Assembly (NCBI RefSeq): GCF_005886875.1
Contig: NZ_PNBY01000005.1
Span: 1 to 64,000 of the forward strand
Direction: 5' to 3'
Origin: Pseudoalteromonas aurantia
Lineage (GTDB): Bacteria; Pseudomonadota; Gammaproteobacteria; Enterobacterales; Alteromonadaceae
DNA length: 64,000 nucleotides
Numbering within the stretch: position 1 is the stretch's first letter; each line of letters begins with the position of its first letter. Below, piece after piece: positions 56,541-64,000 of this stretch. The translations under genes were made by a program, and so were the position numbers. A model generated the notes under the pieces. That model was given only the letters and a program-made list of their open reading frames with translations. It was not told the DNA's origin and searched no databases.

Positions 56541-57827
56541 TTAAGAGCGTGTTTTCCACCCTGTCCATACCTCATAATCTGGGTCAGCTTGCTTCTTGCG
56601 TTTTTTCTTACCCGTGCCTTCAGGCTTAGCCATCGGCTTTTCTGCCGCCAGTTCAGGATTCACATCATCCGCCTCAAAGCCCGCGACTTGTTCACGTTCA
56701 AGACGAATTTTGTTTTTCTTTTCAATGATTTTAAAGTGATGATAATCATCATGATCAATCAAAGATAAGGCTAACCCCACTTCACCAGCTCGACCACTTC
56801 GACCAATGCGGTGCATATAATCGGCTGGGCTTCTGGGTAAATTAAAGTTAATCACCACAGGCAGTTTGGCAATATCAATGCCTCGCGCCGCAATATCGGT
56901 GGCGATCAGTACATCTATTTTACCTGATTTAAATGCGTCCATGGTGCGTGTGCGTGCCGCTTGACCTTTATCACCGTGAAAGACTTGCGCACTAATACCG
57001 CGCTTTTCAAGCTTTTGCGCCAAATGCTCACAGTGGTTTTTAGCATTAACAAAAATCAGCGCCTGTCGCCATTGATGTTGCTCAATTAAATGCGCTAATA
57101 ACGCGGTTTTTTGCCCAGGGTTGACGGTAAATACGCGCTGTATCACCGTACTGGTATCACGGCTCTGTACTTGTATGTCAACGGGGTTGTTTAATAATTT
57201 ATCGGTTAAAGCAGTGACTTGTTCAGGAAACGTCGCCGAAAACAACAATGTTTGCTTGGTACTTGGCATCAACGCCAATAATTGAGATAACTCTTCAGCA
57301 AATCCCAGCCCCAACATGCGATCGGCTTCATCAAGTACCAAGGTGCGCACATGATCAAGTTTAATGGCATTACTGGCGATTAAGTCCAGCAAGCGCCCCG
57401 GTGTTGCCACCACGATATCACTACCACCGCGCAAATTTTGCATTTGCTTATTAACCGACACACCACCAAATACCACGGTGATTTTAATTGCGCCATTCAA
57501 ATGTGCTGCATACGATTTAATACTGTCTGCCACTTGTGTCGCCAGCTCGCGCGTAGGCACTAACACCAACCCTGACACAAAGTTGCCTTTATCACGGTGC
57601 GCAGAGCCCAGCTCTGATAACTGCTGTAACAATGGTAATGCAAACGCCGCTGTTTTACCTGAGCCCGTATTTGCCCCCGCAATCAGATCTCGCCCAGCTA
57701 ATACCTTGCCAATTGCCTGTGCTTGAATAGGCGTTGGGCTGGCATAATCCAACTCAGCCAGTCGTGCTAATAAAGGAGAAATAAGGCCAAGATCGGCAAA
57801 GTTACTAGGCGAAGCGGCTAAAGTCAT
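56541..57827 (-). CDS. DEAD-box RNA helicase (RhlE-like)
   Basis: A 428-aa ATP-dependent RNA helicase. Q motif (ASPTPIQAQAIG), Walker A ANTGSGKTAA, PTRELA, TPGRLL, DEAD in VLDEADRML, SAT in LFSATFP, and the C-terminal HRIGRSGRAGE motif are all present. The C-terminus is Lys-rich (GKKKRKKQAD), typical of RhlE-like helicases that work on ribosome assembly and RNA turnover. Which of the several paralogues it is cannot be decided. Confidence 0.94.
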   Translation of the reverse strand: MTLAASPSNFADLGLISPLLARLAELDYASPTPIQAQAIGKVLAGRDLIAGANTGSGKTAAFALPLLQQLSELGSAHRDKGNFVSGLVLVPTRELATQVADSIKSYAAHLNGAIKITVVFGGVSVNKQMQNLRGGSDIVVATPGRLLDLIASNAIKLDHVRTLVLDEADRMLGLGFAEELSQLLALMPSTKQTLLFSATFPEQVTALTDKLLNNPVDIQVQSRDTSTVIQRVFTVNPGQKTALLAHLIEQHQWRQALIFVNAKNHCEHLAQKLEKRGISAQVFHGDKGQAARTRTMDAFKSGKIDVLIATDIAARGIDIAKLPVVINFNLPRSPADYMHRIGRSGRAGEVGLALSLIDHDDYHHFKIIEKKNKIRLEREQVAGFEADDVNPELAAEKPMAKPEGTGKKKRKKQADPDYEVWTGWKTRS

Positions 57828-58018
57828 AAAGGGATCGGCTCAATGCTAAAAAAGTAGCCGGCGAGTTTAGCGCATTTTTGTGCAATTTGGTTAGTATTAT
57901 CTATGAAATGTTCATGGTCGTTTATTTGGTGAAATAGTGTCTAAGTACCGTCGATAAGAACCTGACTAAATAAAAGCGACGAATAATCGTAGCGACATTG
58001 AGTCTGCTTCACGGCCAG

Positions 58019-58450
58019 TTATTCTTGACGCAAGTGCTCTTTCATTTCAAGTACCGCTTTAACATCAACACAATATTCAGTGGTCGGTCTCGCCAACAGC
58101 CGTGGGATCCCGATTGGCTCACCCGACTCTTCACAATAGCCGTAAGTATCTAGGCGAATACGCTCTAACGATTGCTGAATTTTTGGTAATAACCTTTGTT
58201 CGCGCTCCACAATACGAATTAACAAACTACATTGCTCTTCCCACGTTGCTTTATCACTCAGATCTGTCACATCAGGCTTATTCAGCATTTGTGCTTTTGC
58301 TTCACGAATATGCGCCCTTGTCTCATCATGTAAGTCAATAAGCCGTTGCTTAAAGAATGCTAATTGCTCCGCATTCATATAGTCGTCCTCTGGTGCGTTG
58401 AGAATTTTTTGCTCTAGCGCCAACTCAGGCAATGATTTACTTGCTTCCAT
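58019..58450 (-). CDS. DksA/TraR-family protein lacking two zinc cysteines
   Basis: A 143-aa protein of the DksA family, which binds the RNA polymerase secondary channel and works with ppGpp. The coiled-coil tip is conserved (TDLSDKATWEEQ, equal to D71, D74 and A76 of E. coli). The four-cysteine zinc site is not: GYCEESG and YCVDVK keep only the first cysteine of each pair. That resembles zinc-independent DksA2-type paralogues. The ATG at 58465 is also possible; the one at 58450 is better matched. A normal DksA should exist elsewhere. Confidence 0.85.
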   Translation of the reverse strand: MEASKSLPELALEQKILNAPEDDYMNAEQLAFFKQRLIDLHDETRAHIREAKAQMLNKPDVTDLSDKATWEEQCSLLIRIVEREQRLLPKIQQSLERIRLDTYGYCEESGEPIGIPRLLARPTTEYCVDVKAVLEMKEHLRQE

Positions 58451-58743
58451 ATTACTCACCCACATTACTTAAAAACAACTCGAAACAGAATTGTTATAAC
58501 ATAACATTAAATCAATATTATAGCCTTTTATTTGTTATGTAATCATAAAAGTACTTTGTATTCACTCACAAAGGGGTAGTAAAAAGTAGCGCAACAATCG
58601 CTTTGCTATTTTTAATTAAGGTAAGGTGGACTAATGAAATGCCTAGCATGTGCCAGAAAACATCAGAAGCACCTTATTAATGGACATTAGAACCTCAATT
58701 CAGAGGCCCTAATTGTTACTCACTGAGCTGCTGTGCCGCTTGT

Positions 58744-60093
58744 TTAATAAGGCATGTATTCAGGCGCCAATGGAAACGCAAAACGCCCTTCTACAGGATA
58801 GTGATCAGACAAATCCCAGCTTTGCCAATGCTGACTATCAATACTGCGCGGCGTCAGCATGTTATTTTCTGAGGTATAAGGCGCAAGATGGTCATTACTA
58901 TATAAAACATAATCTAAGTATTCATTAAATGCTTCATCAGCATAAATATTAACTGGGCCAGCATATGAATAAGGATAAGTCCCTGTGGCCTCAGGCTCTG
59001 TGGCATTCAACAATGTCAAAAAGGCCAAATGCTCTTGCGGGTAGTTAATTTTATCCACGTTAAAGTCACCCGCCATTATCACTGGCTCTTCGTACGGGAT
59101 CTGCTTGTTTTCAACAAAGCGCTTCAACTGCGCCAATTGCGCAAAACGAACCGCGACATCTTGTTCACTGGTATAGGCATGTGTGTGGGTCCCAAAAATA
59201 TGATACGCATTACTGCCTTTTCTTATTTTTGCATAATTCACTCCCTTACCAGCTAAACACCCATCTGCTCGACACGCGTCATACACGACTGCGTCTTGAG
59301 CTTCGATAGGCCAGCGGCTCGCAATAAATGACCCACCGGTCAATATTTTACCCACTTGCCATGGGATCTGTGTCATATACGGGTAAGTCTGAGCAACCTT
59401 TGCTCTGAATTTCGCTGTTAAAATGGGGTCGAACACTTCTTGAAAGACCACCACATCATAATGGGTCATATACTCAGCGATAGTATCTAATCGATCACCG
59501 GTATTTTTAGAAGCAAGCGGTGGCAATAATGCCCACGTATTGTACGTCAGTACATTTAACTCATTAGAATATTGCGACTTTTCTGATTTATTAAATGTAT
59601 CGTGGATCACATAGTGAATATCATCACCTGATGCTCTGGCTGAAGAAGATTTAAATGCCAAGGTTTGTTGCTGGTTATCTAAAGGCACACGATGAATGTC
59701 GCGATCATAGTGCCATGGTTCATCCTGACCACTGAGCCACATCTTGCTAAATGTCATGGTGCCGAGCAATCTTTGCTTTAAATAAACCGGCTGTGACGCA
59801 CCATTAACCGATGTTGTAAAAATATATTCTTTTCCCCACTTAATGCCTTGGTCGCGATTAAAACGCAAAAACTTAACCGTGCCTAATGGAGGCACTTCAG
59901 CTGCCAATTGCTGCCACTGATCGCCATGACGAATATTATCGTGCCCAGTTTGCTGTGTATTCAGCGTCAAGGTTTCCATGGTATTGTTAGTTAAATACAC
60001 GTAGCTTTCAGCCAATGCTTGACCTGACAATAAGCCAGATAAAACACCGACAATGACTAAACCGATCACTCGGCATTGCTTAAGTGTGATCAT
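58744..60093 (-). CDS. Secreted sphingomyelinase/phospholipase C-like phosphodiesterase
   Basis: A 449-aa exported protein: signal peptide to about residue 28 (SGQALA-ES), an N-terminal beta-rich domain (about 30-170), and an endonuclease/exonuclease/phosphatase-fold catalytic domain with N185 (LTYNTW), E219 (VVFQEVFD), D343 and N345 (MAGDFNVDK), D394, and the DLSDHYPV motif with D430 and H431. These match bacterial neutral sphingomyelinases. It probably hydrolyses sphingomyelin or a related phospholipid outside the cell; the substrate is inferred from family only. Confidence 0.85.
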   Translation of the reverse strand: MITLKQCRVIGLVIVGVLSGLLSGQALAESYVYLTNNTMETLTLNTQQTGHDNIRHGDQWQQLAAEVPPLGTVKFLRFNRDQGIKWGKEYIFTTSVNGASQPVYLKQRLLGTMTFSKMWLSGQDEPWHYDRDIHRVPLDNQQQTLAFKSSSARASGDDIHYVIHDTFNKSEKSQYSNELNVLTYNTWALLPPLASKNTGDRLDTIAEYMTHYDVVVFQEVFDPILTAKFRAKVAQTYPYMTQIPWQVGKILTGGSFIASRWPIEAQDAVVYDACRADGCLAGKGVNYAKIRKGSNAYHIFGTHTHAYTSEQDVAVRFAQLAQLKRFVENKQIPYEEPVIMAGDFNVDKINYPQEHLAFLTLLNATEPEATGTYPYSYAGPVNIYADEAFNEYLDYVLYSNDHLAPYTSENNMLTPRSIDSQHWQSWDLSDHYPVEGRFAFPLAPEYMPY

Positions 60094-60543
60094 ACGCTGA
60101 TCCCTTTCTTTTAATTGTTAGATTTAAGTTGAATATTCTTCTCTGTCCCACTCCATACCACTGGTTGGCATGTTATTTTCAATAGAGCCATGAACGGGCT
60201 CAACAAGTGAGTACACAGTCACACAATTAAAGCTAAATCATGTGCATTACGCAGGTATGACACTTGGTATAACTTATACCATCAACAACATAGGCGTGAT
60301 CAGAAAAAATAAGGTCGTGTTAACCTCGCAAGTGCGATTAGAAGAAGAAGAAAAAAGACTGGAAAGAACACATTATCAACTTTGCGATCGTCAAAACAAC
60401 GCAGAAAAGCGCATTATATATTCGCGTAAACAGCCATGACCACTCACACATTGACCCGTATATTAACAGCGTCAGTTACATGCCTAGAGGCATGCTTTTC
60501 TTTACGCTGTATAAACTTTTATTGTTATGGCACACAAACAAAC
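60094..60543. other. 450-base spacer
   Basis: Between the sphingomyelinase and FG-GAP genes. It holds a six-pair hairpin CATGCC/GGCATG with a TAGA loop and T-rich tail (60479-60503), a plus-strand terminator signature. A 65-codon frame at 60242-60439 starts at GTG without a ribosome site and is not accepted. Confidence 0.5.
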
Positions 60544-61767
60544 TTAGTTTGGTAACTCTACCACATACGCAGCACCTGACTGCGCTCCGCGCTCATCACG
60601 ATGCGGCACCGCGACAATGGCAGCATGATCTGTCAGCGCAATATTCCACCCAAAACGGTCTTCTGGTGCACCATCGTGAGCCATAATCTTTGAGCTATAA
60701 CGCCATAACCCCTGTTGTTTTTTAAACACATAAAGCGCCCCCGCATTGTTACCCTTGGCGTCATGGTGCATCGCACTAATTAAAGCTGTATCTTTATTCA
60801 GAGCCACACCACGAGCAAATCTATCATCCGCTTTACCATCTGGGGCGACCAACTTCTGTACTTGAGTCCAGCGGCCTTGTGCTCTTTCAAATATATAAGC
60901 AGATCCTGCATCAACCCCCACACCGGCTATATCGTCTCTTCTGGCAGAAATCAGCGCAGTATCTCCAACGAGTGATACTCTCACCCCAAAAATATCGGTT
61001 TGAGCACCATCTTTAGCGATCAGCTTCGCTTGGTGCTGCCATTTTTCACCATCAAATACATACGCATAGACAGCTCCCGCTTCTTTTGCAATTTCATCAT
61101 GCAAATCAGCGCCAACCAAAATAGTATTGCCGTCAATCGCCACACTGATACCAAACAAATCATCTTCAGCACCGTCTTTTGCCGTCAACTTGCTGTGAAA
61201 GCGCCATGCTTTTTTATCTCGGATATAAACATAAACAGAGCCTGAATCTTTATGTGGCACGTCACTGTGAGGGGCACCAATCACCAAAAAGCGCTCTGTT
61301 AACGCAATACTTTGGCCAAATGCATCGCCTGCTTTGGCATCGTTCGCTGTGAGGATTTGTTTTTGTGACCAAGCATTAGCTTCTCTTTCAAAAGCAAATA
61401 CCGCCCCCGCGTCTTCCCCTTTATCATCTCGTTTGATCACCCCTAACATAGCCATGTCGTTTTTCAGCGCCACATTGCCACCTAGCGTATCATGGGCGTA
61501 AGCAGGCGTAGCGACCAACTTTGCCTGCTGTTGCCACCCATCAGCACTGAGACCATAAACATAGGCAGCCCCCGAGTCTTCCTTATTTTTAGCGTCGGCT
61601 TTATGTGAGCCAACTAACGCCGTAGTACCATCAATTGCCACACTAAAAGCAAAATTATCACCCGCTTTGCCATCATGCGATAATAATTTGTGTTGTTGCG
61701 CAAAACTTTGACAGCTGACTATCAAGGCAACACACGATAAGCATTTAAAAAAAACCCCAGTTTTCAT
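60544..61767 (-). CDS. Exported seven-repeat FG-GAP beta-propeller protein
   Basis: A 407-aa secreted protein: signal peptide 1-23 (SCQSFA-QQ) and seven tandem repeats of about 54 residues. Each has L-x-x-x-D-G-x-x-x-D-x-F-G near the start, then a strand like TALVGSHKADA and a D-x-G-x-x-Y-V-Y turn; together they make a propeller of the FG-GAP/integrin-like kind. No catalytic site or anchor is visible. Surface binding is the likely general role. No known partner is adjacent. Confidence 0.82.
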   Translation of the reverse strand: MKTGVFFKCLSCVALIVSCQSFAQQHKLLSHDGKAGDNFAFSVAIDGTTALVGSHKADAKNKEDSGAAYVYGLSADGWQQQAKLVATPAYAHDTLGGNVALKNDMAMLGVIKRDDKGEDAGAVFAFEREANAWSQKQILTANDAKAGDAFGQSIALTERFLVIGAPHSDVPHKDSGSVYVYIRDKKAWRFHSKLTAKDGAEDDLFGISVAIDGNTILVGADLHDEIAKEAGAVYAYVFDGEKWQHQAKLIAKDGAQTDIFGVRVSLVGDTALISARRDDIAGVGVDAGSAYIFERAQGRWTQVQKLVAPDGKADDRFARGVALNKDTALISAMHHDAKGNNAGALYVFKKQQGLWRYSSKIMAHDGAPEDRFGWNIALTDHAAIVAVPHRDERGAQSGAAYVVELPN

Positions 61768-62264
61768 TATAAATTTCCCTTTATTCGGTATATCTATAAA
61801 ACCAACTTATTCCACACTTCATCGTTTTTCAAGAGGGGATATGAATTAATGCTCTTAACCACAGCATCAACGAGAGATGCATTTTAACCATTACAATCAT
61901 AAAAATTCGTCTTCCTGAACTTGTTATAGGATCCACAAAACAGCCACGACAGCTTGAACACTTTAAAAAACTGGATCCTAACCTTCGTCAGAAAGACGAG
62001 TTGTGTGGACCCTCCCTCGTTGGCGGGGCTCTATGCCGCCCATATAAGAGCTTTCCGTATCAGCGCTATACACCCCAGAAGAACGCTAAAGTGTAAATGG
62101 ATCAAACGTCCAAGAATGTCAGTAACGAAGTGAAAAAAACAATACAGTTCTAACTCATTTTGCCGCCTACGTTCATTTTTATCCCTGTAACGTGATCTTT
62201 TAATTCAGTGGTTACATAAATAATTAGGTGGAATTAAATATTATTGCGTTCATCAGGAGTAAAA
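61768..62264. other. Spacer with inverted extragenic repeat pair
   Basis: 497 bases. A pair of related arms lies at 61908-61935 and 61971-61998 in opposite orientation; both start CGTCTT and share GGATCCA. The arms resemble common extragenic palindromes of gammaproteobacteria. Outside them I see no frame with a ribosome site. Confidence 0.55.
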
Positions 62265-62897
62265 ATGAATAAATTATTACTACTTATCCTCTCATTATCA
62301 ACGGCTAGCTGTTCTGTTTTTGGTGATAACGGCGTAAAAGATGCCCCTTATTCTATTGTAGAAAATGATGATAAAAAGATGATTGAAGTACGTCGTTATG
62401 AGCCAATGGTGTTAGTTTCGACCAGTATGTCTGGTTCAGGTCAAAATAGCGCCTTTAAAAAATTGTTTCGTTATATCACTGGTGAAAATATTGGCGAAAA
62501 TGATATTGCCATGACCGCCCCCGTATTAATGGGTGATGTTAAGGCCAAACAGGGTATTAATATTCCAATGACAGCCCCTGTGTTTATGGATAAACACAGC
62601 AGCGATCCAATCATGTCATTTGTGATGCCAAAAGATTTTACTCTGAGTTCTACACCTCAACCCACTGATCCAGATGTTTGGGTAAGCGAACTAAACAACT
62701 ATACAGTAGCTGCTGTTCAATTCAGTGGCTTTTTAAGTGATAGCAATATTGAAAAACATACAAAAATACTTAGCCAGTGGTTAGAAGACAAAGGTTATAG
62801 CACCAGTGGTAAAGTCGTCTCTGCAGGGTACAACAGCCCATTTACACTTCCAATGTTTCGCAGAAATGAGGTATTAATAGAAGTCGCCCTTCAGTGA
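62265..62897 (+). CDS. SOUL-family haem-binding lipoprotein
   Basis: A 210-aa lipoprotein with lipobox TASC (Cys16). The mature domain matches the SOUL/HBP family: SIVENDDKKMIEVRRYEP, two AMTAPV/PMTAPV repeats and the C-terminal PMFRRNEVLIEV. Members bind haem or porphyrins loosely; the outer-membrane or periplasmic location suggests haem handling. It starts at the ATG preceded by AGGAG, not the upstream in-frame TTG. Confidence 0.9.
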   Translation: MNKLLLLILSLSTASCSVFGDNGVKDAPYSIVENDDKKMIEVRRYEPMVLVSTSMSGSGQNSAFKKLFRYITGENIGENDIAMTAPVLMGDVKAKQGINIPMTAPVFMDKHSSDPIMSFVMPKDFTLSSTPQPTDPDVWVSELNNYTVAAVQFSGFLSDSNIEKHTKILSQWLEDKGYSTSGKVVSAGYNSPFTLPMFRRNEVLIEVALQ

Positions 62898-63290
62898 TAT
62901 ATAGCGTGTAGTGACACACAAAATAATGTCTGCTTAATAACAAAAAAACTGTCATTAATTTTCTATCATTGCCTTTCTCAAATTACCCAATAAAAAGGCC
63001 AAGGATAGGCAGGTATGCATGAATAAAACAGAGCTTGCAGCTTTCGCAAAAATAAGTGACTAAAATTGGCATATCAGGCAGCATGTTCAGAACGATTAGC
63101 ATTCAGACAAAGCGTTGCAAAGTTTCAACCTCATTATGAACTCACTTGGAAAGAGTTAATCAATGATAAAAAAGTAATTTATAAACATTTACAAAAAATA
63201 CTGAACGGGATTTGAAAAATCCACAACCCTGACCCATTGATTTTATTGATCCACGTTGCAGTGCGGGGGACCACAAATAAAGTGCATCGA
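62898..63290. other. 393-base spacer
   Basis: A/T-rich spacer between the SOUL and SMR genes. I see no frame with a ribosome site and no clear terminator or repeat. Confidence 0.5.
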
Positions 63291-63623
63291 TTAATGAGCA
63301 TGCCCTTGCGAAAAATTGATCATCACCACGCCGACGGCAACAAAAATCATCCCCGCCCAAACCATAGTATCAAGGTGTTGACGATACACAAATGTAGAGA
63401 TAAAGCTGACGGTAACAATTGCCAATCCGGCCCAAAGAGCGTGAACAACTCCCACAGGCATCCCTTTCATCGCTTGACCTAAAAAAAGAAAAGCCGCGAG
63501 GTGTCCAGTAACAACAAGTGCTGCTGGTAATGGCTTAGATAGACTAAAACCATCTGTTGCTTTTAACGCTACGTGTGAAAGTGCCTCTGCAAGTACTCCC
63601 ATGATCAAAAAAAACCAGCTCAT
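63291..63623 (-). CDS. Small multidrug resistance (SMR) family transporter
   Basis: A 110-aa four-helix membrane protein of the SMR family. The essential membrane Glu is in IMGVLAEALSHVALK (E13), and GVVHALWAGLAIV corresponds to the conserved YAIWSG segment of EmrE, with His replacing Tyr60. C-terminal helix AVGVVMINF is typical. Substrate may be a quaternary ammonium compound, guanidinium or another small cation; the His substitution makes specificity uncertain. The frame opens at 63638, but the ATG at 63623 fits the usual N-terminus and has GAGGG nine bases ahead. Confidence 0.88.
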   Translation of the reverse strand: MSWFFLIMGVLAEALSHVALKATDGFSLSKPLPAALVVTGHLAAFLFLGQAMKGMPVGVVHALWAGLAIVTVSFISTFVYRQHLDTMVWAGMIFVAVGVVMINFSQGHAH

Positions 63624-63794
63624 TTTTCTATCCCTCAATTCTTTATTTCGATAAAGCGATGTGTTTGAAATATGCGAAACTTCACCGCTGAAGCGATGCA
63701 GTAGAACCTCTATAATCTAGAGGCTCAATACTTTACTTAACCTCAGGTTTGGATAAGGGTTTTGGAATAGAAAGTGTTTTGAAAACAAACTTAT

Positions 63795-63889
63795 GTACCA
63801 TCCAATGATGAAATTTCGCCCATTCTCGGCGCTTCTATACAGTAATAGTGGGCTATTACAAATGAAAGCAACGCCGAGAATGAGAAAAA
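63795..63889. repeat. Nested palindromic repeat element, copy 2
   Basis: About 95 bases matching 15645-15740. The outer perfect 11-base arms CATTCTCGGCG/CGCCGAGAATG (63821-63831 with 63872-63882) enclose the inner stem GTAATAG/CTATTAC (63842-63848 with 63853-63859). Located in the spacer between the SMR gene and the window end. Confidence 0.85.
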
Positions 63890-64000
63890 TAACTTTATTG
63901 GGCAAATTCGCTTATCCAGAGCTGAGGTTACTTACATGTAATGGTAAATAGAGCTAAGTTAATAGAGTTCGTTTATTTATCCATATGTAAGACAGTACGA

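Noticed and set aside
60242-60439. 65-codon Lys/Glu-rich frame
   Set aside because: GTG start without a ribosome site and no recognisable family; a hairpin downstream alone is not enough.
61911-62096. Open frame of about 60 codons in the spacer before the SOUL gene
   Set aside because: Runs through the repeat pair, has no start or ribosome site, and matches no family I know.
63717-63905. 62-codon minus-strand frame at the window end
   Set aside because: Much of it is the palindromic repeat, and there is no ribosome site.

Overview
The window looks like chromosome from a marine gammaproteobacterium of the Alteromonadales, most likely Pseudoalteromonas or a close relative. The evidence is the gene order cyaY / lptM-lysA-dapF-DUF484-xerC-yigB with a divergent hemC-hemDX-hemY arm, the tetrahydromonapterin genes folM-folE-folX, and many secreted or surface enzymes: an S8 protease with a GlyGly-CTERM-like tail, an S9 peptidase, a penicillin-acylase-family protein and a sphingomyelinase-like protein. 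Genus is inferred from recognised families and gene order; no search was run.

Layout. 0-5.8 kb (minus): frataxin cyaY, an esterase, a DUF2914 membrane protein and the haem genes hemC, a hemD-hemX fusion and hemY. 5.9-10.6 kb (plus): lysine/peptidoglycan and recombination operon lptM-lysA-dapF-DUF484-xerC-yigB, then a POT peptide transporter. 12.3-18.0 kb: an RmlD-like reductase, a metallo-beta-lactamase-fold lipoprotein, two glycosyltransferases and rluF. This part has been rearranged: the block from the glycosyltransferase start to the rluF start is present twice, the first rluF copy is broken, and an intergenic palindromic repeat sits exactly where the rluF fragment meets a duplicated tail of the lipoprotein gene. 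18.1-19.7 kb: a BlaI-like repressor and a BlaR1-like membrane peptidase carrying a TonB C-terminal domain. 21.2-27.2 kb: three decayed genes (MBL hydrolase, GGDEF protein, hybrid histidine kinase) around an intact penicillin-acylase-family gene. 27.2-34.3 kb: yceH, nadE, an S9 peptidase, folM-folE-folX, yqaA, a thioredoxin-fold lipoprotein and a DUF2721 protein.

34.4-47.3 kb: a large S8 protease, cytochrome c-prime and a b561-type cytochrome, the aldehyde reductase yqhD with a divergent LysR regulator, glutathione peroxidase, yggN, a MocR-type regulator facing an EamA exporter across a 33-bp perfect palindrome, and a lipid kinase. 47.3-48.1 kb: an A-rich, G-poor stretch, a 43-codon gene, and two serine tRNAs behind one promoter. 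48.3-56.2 kb: a MASE1/CHASE hybrid histidine kinase, a FemAB-like protein, a DUF938 methyltransferase, a small gene plus fumC behind a Fur-box palindrome, and a tandem pair of cysteine-rich lipoproteins. 56.5-64 kb: a DEAD-box helicase, a DksA paralogue lacking two zinc cysteines, a sphingomyelinase-like protein, a seven-repeat FG-GAP protein, a SOUL lipoprotein, an SMR transporter and a second copy of the palindromic repeat.

No phage, CRISPR array, intact insertion sequence or replication origin was seen. The features most worth following are the duplicated glycosyltransferase/rluF locus with its repeat, the iron-responsive fumC unit, the 33-bp operator and the hemDX fusion with an internal start.
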